Shown in pieces: positions 11,788 through 19,369 of a stretch of 64,000 bases of DNA. How positions within the stretch are numbered: position 1 is the stretch's first letter; every line of letters starts with the position of its first letter. The translations under genes and the position numbers were made by a program. The stretch covers positions 2,170,001 to 2,234,000 of the forward strand of contig NZ_JACHJS010000001.1 in the NCBI RefSeq assembly GCF_014203755.1, read 5' to 3'. Origin of the DNA: Saccharothrix violaceirubra (GTDB lineage Bacteria > Actinomycetota > Actinomycetes > Mycobacteriales > Pseudonocardiaceae). The notes under the pieces are model-generated. The model saw only the letters and a program-made list of their open reading frames with translations. It was not told the DNA's origin and searched no databases.

Positions 11788-12776
11788 CCGTGTCCATGGC
11801 CGGGGCGCTGAACAAGGCGCTCGCCGACGCGTTGGACGCCGACCCGACCGTGCTGGTGTTCGGCGAGGACGTCGGTCCGCTCGGCGGCGTGTTCCGGGTG
11901 ACCGACGGCCTGGCCGCGAGGTTCGGCGACCGGCGGGTGTTCGACACCCCGCTGGCCGAGTCGGGCATCGTCGGCACCGCGATCGGCATGGCCATGAACG
12001 GGCTGCGGCCCGTGGTCGAGATGCAGTTCGACGCGTTCGCCTACCCGGCGTTCGAGCAGATCACCAGCCACCTGGCCAAGCTGCGCAACCGCACGCGCGG
12101 CGCGGTGTCGTTGCCCGTGGTGATCCGCGTGCCCTACGGCGGCGGCATCGGCGGCGTCGAGCACCACTGCGACTCGTCCGAGGCGTACTACACGCACACG
12201 CCGGGGCTGCGCGTCGTCACGCCCGGCACGCCCGACGACGCCTACCGGCTGCTGCGCGCGGCCATCGACTCGCCGGACCCGGTGATCTTCCTCGAACCCA
12301 AGCGCCGCTACTGGTCGAAGGGCCCGCTCACGGACGAGTCGCTCGCGTTCGACCGCGCGGTCGTGCGGCGACCCGGCGCGGACGTCACGCTCATCGCGTA
12401 CGGACCGATGGTCGCGACCGCCTTGGAGACCGCCGAGGCGGCCGAGGAGGAGGGCTGGGACGTGGAGGTCGTGGACCTGAGGTCGTTGGCGCCGTTCGAC
12501 GACGACACCGTGTGCGCGTCCGTGGTGAAGACCGGGCGCGCGGTCGTGGTGCACGAGGCGTCCGGGTTCGGCGGCTACGGCGCCGAGGTGGTCGCCCGGG
12601 TCACCGAGCGCTGCTTCCACCACCTGCACGCGCCCGTGCTGCGGGTGACCGGCTTCGACATCCCGTACCCGCCGCCCAAGCTGGAGGAGTTCCACCTGCC
12701 CGGCGTGGACCGCATCCTCGACACCATCGGCCGGTTGCAGTGGGACGACGAGGTCGTGGCGGCCCGCCGTGGCTGA
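11784..12776 (+). CDS. bkdB: Branched-chain 2-oxoacid dehydrogenase E1 beta
   Basis: A 330-residue transketolase-type beta subunit forming the alpha2beta2 E1 with the previous product. It shows VFGEDVGPLGGVFRVT near the N-terminus, FDTPLAESGIVG, MQFDAFAYPAFEQI and the C-terminal domain ending with DIPYPPPKLEEFHLPG. It is translationally coupled on both sides: 4-bp overlap with E1 alpha and 8-bp overlap with E2. All family landmarks are intact. Confidence 0.93.
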   Translation: MTVSMAGALNKALADALDADPTVLVFGEDVGPLGGVFRVTDGLAARFGDRRVFDTPLAESGIVGTAIGMAMNGLRPVVEMQFDAFAYPAFEQITSHLAKLRNRTRGAVSLPVVIRVPYGGGIGGVEHHCDSSEAYYTHTPGLRVVTPGTPDDAYRLLRAAIDSPDPVIFLEPKRRYWSKGPLTDESLAFDRAVVRRPGADVTLIAYGPMVATALETAEAAEEEGWDVEVVDLRSLAPFDDDTVCASVVKTGRAVVVHEASGFGGYGAEVVARVTERCFHHLHAPVLRVTGFDIPYPPPKLEEFHLPGVDRILDTIGRLQWDDEVVAARRG

Positions 12777-14025
12777 CTTCCGCCTGCCCGACCTGGGCGA
12801 GGGCCTGACCGAGGGCGAGATCGTCGCGTGGCTGGTGTCGGTCGGCGACACCGTGGCGGTCGACCAGCCCGTGGTCGAGGTGGAGACGGCCAAGGCGGTC
12901 GTCGAGGTGCCGTGCCCGTACGCGGGCGTGGTGACCGCGCGCAACGGCGAGGCGGGGGAGAAGCTCGCGGTCGGGTCCGTGCTGCTGACCGTCGACGGCA
13001 CGGCCGCGGCGGAGGTGCCGGAGTCCTCCGAGTACAGCGGCAATGTGTTGATCGGGTACGGCACTTCCGACACCAGGCGCCGCCGCGGGCCGCGGCGGTC
13101 CGCCGTGCCCGATGCCCGTGAACCGGGTGCGGTCGGTGGGCCGGGCGGGCCCGGAACGGCTCGTGCCACGCGGGAGGTCGACAGGTCTCGCGCCACCGGT
13201 GTCACCCAGGGCGCGCGAGCGGATCAGGGTCCCGGCGTGATCTCGCCGATCGTCCGTCGGATGGCCCGCGAGCGCGGAGTCCCGTTGGAGCGCATCACGG
13301 GAACCGGTCCGGGCGGGGTGATCCGCCGCGCCGACGTGGAGAGCGCGTCCACCCCGAAGGGCCGACGGATTCCGTTGACGGGCCTGCGCGGCGCGGTCGC
13401 CCGGAAACTCGCCACCTCGCGCCGCGAGATCCCCGAGGCCACGGTCTGGGTCGACGTGGACGCCACCGGACTGCTCGCCGCCCGCGCCGCCCTGCCCGGC
13501 GTCTCCCTGCTCGCGCTGCTGGCCCGCTTCACGATCCTGGGCCTGCGCCGGTACCCGGAGCTGAACTCCCGTGTCGAAGGCGACGGGATCGTGGTCCTCG
13601 ACGGGATCCACCTCGGCTTCGCCGCCCAGACCGAGCGTGGCCTGGTCGTGCCGGTGGTGCACGACGCCCACACGCTCACGACGGGCGCGCTCGCGGAGGC
13701 GATCACCGGACTGGCCGCGTCCGCCCGGGAGGGCACCCTCGCGCCCGCCGTGCTCACCGGCGGCACGTTCACCCTCAACAACTACGGCGTGTTCGGCGTG
13801 GACGGCTCGGCCGCGATCATCAACCACCCCGAGGCCGCGATCCTGGGCCTGGGCCGGGTCATCGACCGGCCGTGGGCCGTGGACGGGCGGCTGGAGGTGC
13901 GCAAGGTCGCCCAGTTGACGCTCGCCTTCGACCACCGCGTGTGCGACGGCGGCACGGCCGGCGGCTTCCTGCGCTACGTGGCCGACTGCGTCGAGGCTCC
14001 GATAAAGGCTTTGCGCGACCTTTAA
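12769..14025 (+). CDS. bkdC: Branched-chain 2-oxoacid dehydrogenase E2 (dihydrolipoyl acyltransferase)
   Basis: A 418-residue acyltransferase core of the complex. A single lipoyl domain (1-78) carries the lipoylated Lys42 in VETAKAVVE. A basic linker and a peripheral subunit-binding domain (about 155-190, VISPIVRRMARERGV...GPGGVIRRADV) follow. The catalytic domain ends with the DHRVCDGG motif containing the active-site His and Asp. GTG at 12769 overlaps E1 beta. The linker around residues 100-150 is unusually Arg/Gly rich. No E3 (lipoamide dehydrogenase) follows, so the complex must borrow one encoded elsewhere. Confidence 0.92.
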   Translation: MADFRLPDLGEGLTEGEIVAWLVSVGDTVAVDQPVVEVETAKAVVEVPCPYAGVVTARNGEAGEKLAVGSVLLTVDGTAAAEVPESSEYSGNVLIGYGTSDTRRRRGPRRSAVPDAREPGAVGGPGGPGTARATREVDRSRATGVTQGARADQGPGVISPIVRRMARERGVPLERITGTGPGGVIRRADVESASTPKGRRIPLTGLRGAVARKLATSRREIPEATVWVDVDATGLLAARAALPGVSLLALLARFTILGLRRYPELNSRVEGDGIVVLDGIHLGFAAQTERGLVVPVVHDAHTLTTGALAEAITGLAASAREGTLAPAVLTGGTFTLNNYGVFGVDGSAAIINHPEAAILGLGRVIDRPWAVDGRLEVRKVAQLTLAFDHRVCDGGTAGGFLRYVADCVEAPIKALRDL

Positions 14026-14026
14026 C

Positions 14027-14611
14027 GTGGACGGCGTGACCCCCGACTACCCCGTGCGGACGGCACGCCTGGTGCTGCGGCCGTTCACCGCCGCCGACGA
14101 AGCCGCCCTGCACTCCTGGGAATCCCGGCCCGACGTGGTCCGCTACCTCTACGGCGAGGCGCGCACGCCCGACGAGAGCAAGGTCAACCTGGCCCGCAAG
14201 ATGTCCGTGCCCTGGCCCGAGAAGGAAGGCCAGGACCTGTGCCTGGTGATCGAGCGCGACGGCGTCGCGGTCGGCGAGGCCGTGCTGAAGTACCTGAGCG
14301 AGGAGCACCGCCAAGGCGAGATCGGCTACATCGTGCACCCCGACCACCACGGGCACGGCTACGCCACCGAGGCCGCCGCCGCGATGCTCGAACTCGGCTT
14401 CGGACTGCTGAAGCTGCACCGGATCGTGGCGAGTTGCGACGCGCGCAACGACGCGTCGTGGGGCGTGATGGAACGCCTGGGCATGCGGCGCGAGGCGCAC
14501 TTCAAGCACAGCGAGCTTTTCAAGGGCGAGTGGGGCGAGGAGTTCGTCTACGCCATCCTCGAGGACGAGTGGCGTACGTCTCCGTTGGCGGCCAACGGAA
14601 TCCGGGTGTAG
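14027..14611 (+). CDS. GNAT-family N-acetyltransferase (RimJ/RimL type)
   Basis: A 194-residue acetyl-CoA-dependent acetyltransferase. It opens with the RimJ-like TARLVLRPFTAADEAALHSW, has the acetyl-CoA loop HPDHHGHGYATEA (the Q/RxxGxG/A site) and ends with the SWGVMERLGMRREAHF motif of the protein/amino-acid acetylating subgroup. It starts at a GTG one base after the E2 stop, so it may be read from the bkd transcript; no functional link to that pathway is known. The substrate is unknown. Confidence 0.88.
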   Translation: MDGVTPDYPVRTARLVLRPFTAADEAALHSWESRPDVVRYLYGEARTPDESKVNLARKMSVPWPEKEGQDLCLVIERDGVAVGEAVLKYLSEEHRQGEIGYIVHPDHHGHGYATEAAAAMLELGFGLLKLHRIVASCDARNDASWGVMERLGMRREAHFKHSELFKGEWGEEFVYAILEDEWRTSPLAANGIRV

Positions 14612-14644
14612 AGAAGCCGGCCTCCGGCGGGGGATCATCACCCC

Positions 14645-14884
14645 ATGCTGGAGTTCGGCGAGGACAACGACGTCGGCTACGACTGGTGGGTGGCGGCGAA
14701 CCCCAACCAGTTCGTGATCGACGCGGAACCCTCCTTCGACATCACCACGATGGTGCTGCACCGGGTCGTGTGCCGTACCGGGATCGCGCGCGACCACGTT
14801 CGGATCTGCGGCACCCGCCGCGAACTGGAGACCCGCTATCCGCGGGTGCGGGCGTGCGCGGACTGCATGGCGGGTCGGTGGTGA
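14645..14884 (+). CDS. Small protein of unknown function
   Basis: A 79-residue soluble protein rich in acidic and aromatic residues at the N-terminus (MLEFGEDNDVGYDWWVAANPNQF). It ends with a segment containing three Cys (RICGTRRELETRYPRVRACADCM), where the C-x2-C could bind metal. It overlaps the next start by 4 bp, which supports a real, co-translated gene. I do not recognise the family. Confidence 0.65.
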   Translation: MLEFGEDNDVGYDWWVAANPNQFVIDAEPSFDITTMVLHRVVCRTGIARDHVRICGTRRELETRYPRVRACADCMAGRW

Positions 14885-15459
14885 GTCACGTCTGGTACGT
14901 CGCGTACGGCTCGAACGTGCTCTACTCCCGCTTCGCCTGCTACCTGCGGGGCGGCACGCCGGAAGGCACCACGCACGTCTACCCCGGCTGCCGCGACCGC
15001 ACGCCGCCGGCCGCCGACGTGCCGCTCACGGTCCCCGGCCGGCTCTACTTCGCCACCCACTCCCCGGTGTGGGGCGGCGGCCGGGCGTTCCTCGACCCGG
15101 ACGCCGACTCGACGGTGGCCGCCCGCGCCTACCTGATCACCGCCGGCCAGTTCGCCGACGTGGCCGCGCAGGAGATGTACCGCGAGCCCGGCGAGGAGTT
15201 CGACCTGTCGACCGTGCTGTCGGTCGGGCGGCACGAGTTCGGCACCGGGCGTTACGAGACCCTGGTGTGCCTGGGGCACCGCGACGGGCACCCGCTGCTG
15301 ACGTTCACCTCGCCCTGGCGGCCGGCCGACGTCGAGCACGTCCCGCCCTCGGCGGCGTATCTGGGCGTGATCGCGCGCGGACTGGTCGAGTCGCACGGCT
15401 TCACCGACGCGCGGCTCGCGGACTACTTCGCGGGCACGGCGGTGAGGTCGCCGTCCTGA
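14881..15459 (+). CDS. Gamma-glutamylcyclotransferase-like protein
   Basis: A 192-residue protein opening with HVWYVAYGSNVLYSRFACYL. This contains the YGSN signature that binds the gamma-glutamyl moiety in the GGCT-like (BtrG/ChaC) fold. The rest, including LYFATHSPVWGGGRAFLDPD and YLITAGQFADVAAQEMY, fits histone-deacetylase-unrelated actinobacterial members of this fold. The family usually releases 5-oxoproline from gamma-glutamyl compounds, but the substrate here is unknown. GTG at 14881 overlaps the previous stop. The 3' end overlaps the convergent hydrolase by 37 bp. Confidence 0.72.
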   Translation: MSHVWYVAYGSNVLYSRFACYLRGGTPEGTTHVYPGCRDRTPPAADVPLTVPGRLYFATHSPVWGGGRAFLDPDADSTVAARAYLITAGQFADVAAQEMYREPGEEFDLSTVLSVGRHEFGTGRYETLVCLGHRDGHPLLTFTSPWRPADVEHVPPSAAYLGVIARGLVESHGFTDARLADYFAGTAVRSPS

Positions 15460-16460
15460 CCGGCCGCGCACCGGGCGGCCTGGTCGGTGGTGCGCAGGAA
15501 CGCGGTCACGCACCGGGCGACCTGGTCGTGGCCCAGGGCGTTGGGGTGGAAGGACTCCTGGAACACGTGCCGTGCGCGCTCGTCGTCGCGCAGCCCCTCG
15601 AAGTCCACCGTGAGCCGGGTGAACCACTCGGTCTCCGGCCGGTCGCCACCCACGCACGCCTCGTGTCCGGCGCCCGCGCCGGACAGGTCGAGGAAGCGTG
15701 CGCCCACGGAGTTCGCGGCCGTGCGCAGCGACGCGGACAACTGGCCGACGGCCGTGTTCTTCACCCACTCCAGGTCGCCGGCGCGCAACGGGCACCCGGC
15801 CAGGTTCTGGAGGTCGGCGGGCAGGTCCGGCGCGACCGGTGAGGCGTAGGACTGGAGGACCAGCGTGTAGGCGCGTTGCGTGTAGCCCTCGTTGCGCAGC
15901 ACGAGCTGCACGTCCCGCAGCGCGCGCTCGACCTTCGGCGTCATCTTGGCCACGCGCTGCTTCCACTCGCCCGACAGGGACTTGGCGCAGTCGGACTTGC
16001 GCTCGAACCACGCCTTGAGGCACGTGTTGAGCACGTCGGAGAACCGGGGGTCGTCGTTCGCGCCGACGGCCACGAGCACGACCGTGACCCGGTATTCACG
16101 GGCGATCGCCGCGAGCCGGCGGGCCTGGGAGCCCTCGGTGTTGCGGACTTGATCGGTCAAGCCGACCTGTTCGGAGTTGGCGCCCGAGCACGCCAGGTTG
16201 AACACCTTGTCGACGCCCGCCCGGGTCTTCCACACCGAGGCGTTCGCCGACCGGTGGCACCAGTTGCCGTCGACGCCGTCCGTGCCGGCTTCGTAGTCGC
16301 CCGCGCCCTCGCCGGACATCGTGCTGTCGCCCAGCGCCACCATCGCGGTCGGCGCGTCCGGTCCCGGTCCGGGTGCCGGCGGGAACGGCGAGTCGGCGAC
16401 CAGCAGCAGTACCGCGACCAGCGGTACCACCAGGACCAGGGCGAGCAGTCGGCGCGGCAT
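15423..16460 (-). CDS. Exported SGNH/GDSL-family hydrolase
   Basis: A 345-residue secreted or membrane-tethered esterase/lipase-type enzyme. The N-terminal hydrophobic helix (LLALVLVVPLVAVLLLV) is followed by a Pro-rich linker. Block I is VALGDSTMSGEG with nucleophile Ser46, block III is VAVGANDD with the oxyanion Asn, and block V is ESFHPNALGH with the Asp/His-equivalent pair (here HP with His). Several Cys pairs suggest extracytoplasmic disulfides. The substrate is unknown. It is convergent with the GGCT-like gene, with overlapping 3' ends. Confidence 0.87.
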   Translation of the reverse strand: MPRRLLALVLVVPLVAVLLLVADSPFPPAPGPGPDAPTAMVALGDSTMSGEGAGDYEAGTDGVDGNWCHRSANASVWKTRAGVDKVFNLACSGANSEQVGLTDQVRNTEGSQARRLAAIAREYRVTVVLVAVGANDDPRFSDVLNTCLKAWFERKSDCAKSLSGEWKQRVAKMTPKVERALRDVQLVLRNEGYTQRAYTLVLQSYASPVAPDLPADLQNLAGCPLRAGDLEWVKNTAVGQLSASLRTAANSVGARFLDLSGAGAGHEACVGGDRPETEWFTRLTVDFEGLRDDERARHVFQESFHPNALGHDQVARCVTAFLRTTDQAARCAAGQDGDLTAVPAK

Positions 16461-16515
16461 CGGCGATCACTCTACGGACCGGCACCCGGACGGAGCAGCG
16501 CGTGCGCTGCGATGC

Positions 16516-17388
16516 TCAGCCGAGCGCGGTCAGCAGGTCGGTGAGCGCCCGGCCCAGCGGGAGGTCCACGAGCACGGACGCGTGGGCGTCGCCGCGCGTC
16601 TCGCCCCGGTTGACGATCACCACGGTCCGGCCGGTCCGGGCCGCCCGCTCGACGAACCGCAGCCCGGACCGGACGGTCAGCGACGAGCCGAGCACGAGCA
16701 GCGCGTCGGCCGCGCCCACGAGCGCGTAGCAGCGGTCCACCCGGTCCTTGGGCACGTTCTCGCCGAAGAACACCACGTCGGGCTTGAGCACGCCGCCGCA
16801 GTCCGCGCACGCCGCGACCCGGAACCCGCGCACCACGTCGTCGGGCAGCTCCACGTCGCCGTCCGGGTTCACCCGGGACGCGTCGGCGGAGAACTCCCCG
16901 TTGAGGTCGCGCAGCCGCCGGTCCAGGTCGAGCCGGCCGGTGACCACGCGGCAGTCCAGGCACACGACCCGGTCGATGCCGCCGTGCAGCTCGACCACGT
17001 CCGGCGTGCCGGCCGCGCGGTGCAGGCCGTCCACGTTCTGCGTGATCACGCCGGTCAGCAGGCCCCGGTCGTGCAGTGCGGTCACGGCGTGGTGCCCGGC
17101 GTTGGGCGTGGCGCCCGCGAGCAGGCGCCAGCCGACGTGGCTGCGGGCCCAGTACCGTCGACGGTTGTCCGCGTCGGCGACGAAGTCCTGGTAGGTCATG
17201 GGCGTGTGGGTGCGCAGGCTGCCCGTGGCGCCCCGGTAGTCGGGGATGCCCGACTCGGTGGACAACCCCGCGCCGCTGAGCACGAGCACGTTGCCCGCGC
17301 CGACGACCCCGACCACCTCGTCCAGGCTGGTGGTGCGGGGCCGGGGCGGGCCGGTCGGCGTCCAGGTCAGCGTCGGCTTGGTGCGCAC
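16516..17388 (-). CDS. Sir2-family NAD-dependent protein deacylase
   Basis: A 290-residue sirtuin. It has the NAD-binding GAGLSTESGIPDYRG, the TQNVDGLH motif, catalytic His in VELHGGID, two CxxC zinc-ligand pairs (CLDC and CADC) and the second Rossmann motif VLGSSLTVRSG. It removes acyl groups from lysines using NAD+ and releases nicotinamide and O-acyl-ADP-ribose. GTG at 17388 gives a normal length. It is followed upstream by a short PH-like gene on the same strand (21-bp gap), so the two may be co-transcribed. Targets are unknown. Confidence 0.94.
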   Translation of the reverse strand: MRTKPTLTWTPTGPPRPRTTSLDEVVGVVGAGNVLVLSGAGLSTESGIPDYRGATGSLRTHTPMTYQDFVADADNRRRYWARSHVGWRLLAGATPNAGHHAVTALHDRGLLTGVITQNVDGLHRAAGTPDVVELHGGIDRVVCLDCRVVTGRLDLDRRLRDLNGEFSADASRVNPDGDVELPDDVVRGFRVAACADCGGVLKPDVVFFGENVPKDRVDRCYALVGAADALLVLGSSLTVRSGLRFVERAARTGRTVVIVNRGETRGDAHASVLVDLPLGRALTDLLTALG

Positions 17389-17409
17389 GTCGGCGAGCGT
17401 AACCGCGGC

Positions 17410-17754
17410 TCAACGCCGGCGGTCGGTGATTTCCACGCCGTGCGCGGCCAGGGCCCGCTCGAACGCCCGCGGGTCGTCGGGCGTGACGACCGGCTTGACC
17501 GTGCGCCCGGTGTCCACGACGTACGCGGTGGTCCGGCCGGACCGGCCGCCGTCGAGGTTGAACCAGCGGGTCGGGTTGGCCGTGCCCCACAGCCGCAACC
17601 GGCCGGTGCGGGCCGTGAGCGGATAGCGCAGGACGCGCACGACGCGGTCGTACGGCACGCGCTTGGCCGTCAGCGTCGGAAAGTAGTAGCGGCGGATCAC
17701 GAGGGCGTCGTCCCGGCACAGGACCGAGCCGTCGCGGTAGTCGGTGTCGGTCAT
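17410..17754 (-). CDS. Small PH-like protein of unknown function
   Basis: A 114-residue soluble protein that looks all-beta with a C-terminal helix: VLCRDDALVIRRYYFP, VPYDRVVRVLRYPL, GRLRLWGTANPTRWFNLD, TTAYVVDTGRTVKPVVTPDD. This pattern resembles bacterial PH-domain proteins. The ATG is preceded by GGGAGGTGGACC. It is divergent from the polyphosphate kinase with only 40 bp between starts, so promoters must overlap. The PH-like call is inference from strand pattern only. Confidence 0.75.
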   Translation of the reverse strand: MTDTDYRDGSVLCRDDALVIRRYYFPTLTAKRVPYDRVVRVLRYPLTARTGRLRLWGTANPTRWFNLDGGRSGRTTAYVVDTGRTVKPVVTPDDPRAFERALAAHGVEITDRRR

Positions 17755-17794
17755 GGTCCACCTCCCGTATTCCACCTTACCGGGAGGAACCCTC

Positions 17795-18766
17795 GTGTTC
17801 AGCGTTCCGTGGCCGACACGTCGACCGCCGTTCGGCCCGGTGGGGTACCACTGGCTGGTGCTCGACCACGCGCCCGACCTCGCCGCCCTGTTCCCGGAAC
17901 TGTCCGACGACACGCTCGTCGTGGACTACGACGACGCCGAGGACCCCGTCCTGCGCCGCGCCGACGGGTCGTCGATCGACACGTGGCGCGAGAACTACCC
18001 GTACCAGGAGCGGATGTCGCGCGAGGAGTACGACCTCCTCAAGCGCCTGCTCCAGATCGAACTGCTCAAGCTCCAGTACTGGATCAAGGACAACGGCGGC
18101 CGGATGGTCGTGGTGTTCGAGGGCCGGGACGCGGCGGGCAAGGGCGGCACGATCAAGCGGTTCACCGAGCACCTCAACCCGCGCGGCGCGCGGGTCGTCG
18201 CGCTGGGCAAGCCGACCGAGCGCGAGCAGGGGGAGTGGTACTTCCAGCGCTACGTCGACCACCTGCCCACCGCCGGCGAGATCGTGCTGTTCGACCGGTC
18301 CTGGTACAACCGGGCCGGTGTCGAGCGCGTGATGGGCTACTGCACCGACGAGCAGTACCACCGGTTCATGCACCAGGCGCCGCGCTTCGAGCAGATGCTC
18401 GTCGACGACGGCATCACGCTGGTGAAGCTGTGGTTCTCGGTCTCCCAGGCCGAGCAGCGCACCCGGTTCCTGATCCGCCAGGTCGACCCGGTGCGGCAGT
18501 GGAAGCTCAGCCCCAACGACCTGGAGTCGTTGGACCGCTGGACCGCCTACACCCGGGCCAAGGTCGCCATGTTCCGGGAGACCGACACCACCTCGGCGCC
18601 GTGGACCGTGGTGAAGAGCAACGACAAGAAGCGGGCCCGCGTCGAGGCGATGCGCAGCGTCCTGGCCCGATTCGACTACGCGGACAAGGACCACGAGGTG
18701 GTCGGCGCGCCCGACCCGCGTGTGATCGGTCCGGCCGCGACGCTGCTGGAGGAAGGCGAGCACTGA
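17795..18766 (+). CDS. ppk2: Polyphosphate kinase 2 (PPK2 family)
   Basis: A protein of about 323 residues that phosphorylates nucleotides from polyphosphate. Walker A is GRDAAGKGG, Walker B/lid motifs are FDRSWYNRAG and ERVMGYCTDEQYHRFM, and the C-terminal KLWFSVSQAEQRTRF is typical of single-domain class-I PPK2, which favours GDP/ADP. GTG at 17795 follows GGGAGGAACCCTC and is preferred; a later GTG at 17858 would give a shorter N-terminus closer to the family core. It shares a 40-bp divergent promoter region with the PH-like gene. Confidence 0.93.
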   Translation: MFSVPWPTRRPPFGPVGYHWLVLDHAPDLAALFPELSDDTLVVDYDDAEDPVLRRADGSSIDTWRENYPYQERMSREEYDLLKRLLQIELLKLQYWIKDNGGRMVVVFEGRDAAGKGGTIKRFTEHLNPRGARVVALGKPTEREQGEWYFQRYVDHLPTAGEIVLFDRSWYNRAGVERVMGYCTDEQYHRFMHQAPRFEQMLVDDGITLVKLWFSVSQAEQRTRFLIRQVDPVRQWKLSPNDLESLDRWTAYTRAKVAMFRETDTTSAPWTVVKSNDKKRARVEAMRSVLARFDYADKDHEVVGAPDPRVIGPAATLLEEGEH

Positions 18767-18801
18767 CGGCGTTCCCCGGACACGACGCGCGGTGCGCTGC
18801 C

Positions 18802-19329
18802 ATGATCCCGATCATGGGGAATCCGAGCACTCCGCGCGAGTTCGCGGAACGGATCGTGTCATTGGGCCTGGCCGCGCCCGAAGCGGCGGCGGAGTTCGCC
18901 GACTGGGAACTCGACGAGGAGGACGACCCGCTCCGCACCTACCACGAGATCCTGATCGAACTGGGCCTCGCGGTCCAGGTACCGGTCGGCGACACCGACG
19001 ACCTCGAGCGGACCTATGCGGACGTACTGTCCGAAGTGGTCGGACTGACCGGCGGTGCGGTCGAGGTCGCGGACGTGCGGCTCGCCGACGACCTGAGGTC
19101 GATCGCGTTCACGATCGACGGCGTGCGCAAGGAGTGGCACACCGAGCACCACTCCACCCGGCACCTCGACCAGTTGGCGATCTACGAGTTCGTGTCGCTG
19201 TTCGACCCGCCGGACGGGCGCCGCTTCCGCGGGCTCGGCCTGGCGGACGACTACGACGACCCGGTCTACCTGCTGGCGACCGAGGAGCACGCCCGGGTGT
19301 TGGCCGACGAGTTCGGCGTCACGTCGTGA
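18802..19329 (+). CDS. Acidic cytoplasmic protein of unknown function
   Basis: A 175-residue, strongly acidic protein without signal peptide or membrane segment. Recognisable stretches are ADWELDEEDDPLRTYHEILIELG and LRSIAFTIDGVRKEW. It lies 35 bp after ppk2 in the same orientation. A second in-frame ATG sits at 18814. I do not recognise a characterised family; a role next to polyphosphate kinase is not implied by anything but position. Confidence 0.75.
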   Translation: MIPIMGNPSTPREFAERIVSLGLAAPEAAAEFADWELDEEDDPLRTYHEILIELGLAVQVPVGDTDDLERTYADVLSEVVGLTGGAVEVADVRLADDLRSIAFTIDGVRKEWHTEHHSTRHLDQLAIYEFVSLFDPPDGRRFRGLGLADDYDDPVYLLATEEHARVLADEFGVTS

Positions 19330-19330
19330 C

Positions 19331-19369
19331 ACCGGTGGTGGGGCGGGGAATTCCCGCCCCACCACCGGT
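19331..19369. terminator. Bidirectional terminator hairpin
   Basis: Perfect 17-bp inverted repeat, arms 19331-19347 and 19353-19369, with loop GAATT. It lies between two convergent stops, at 19329 on plus and 19369 on minus (its last base touches the minus-strand stop codon). Confidence 0.85.

Noticed and set aside
16321..19329. A 1,002-codon plus-strand frame
   Set aside because: Only its last 175 codons (from 18802) are protein-like. The rest is antisense to the SGNH hydrolase and sirtuin and shifted relative to ppk2.
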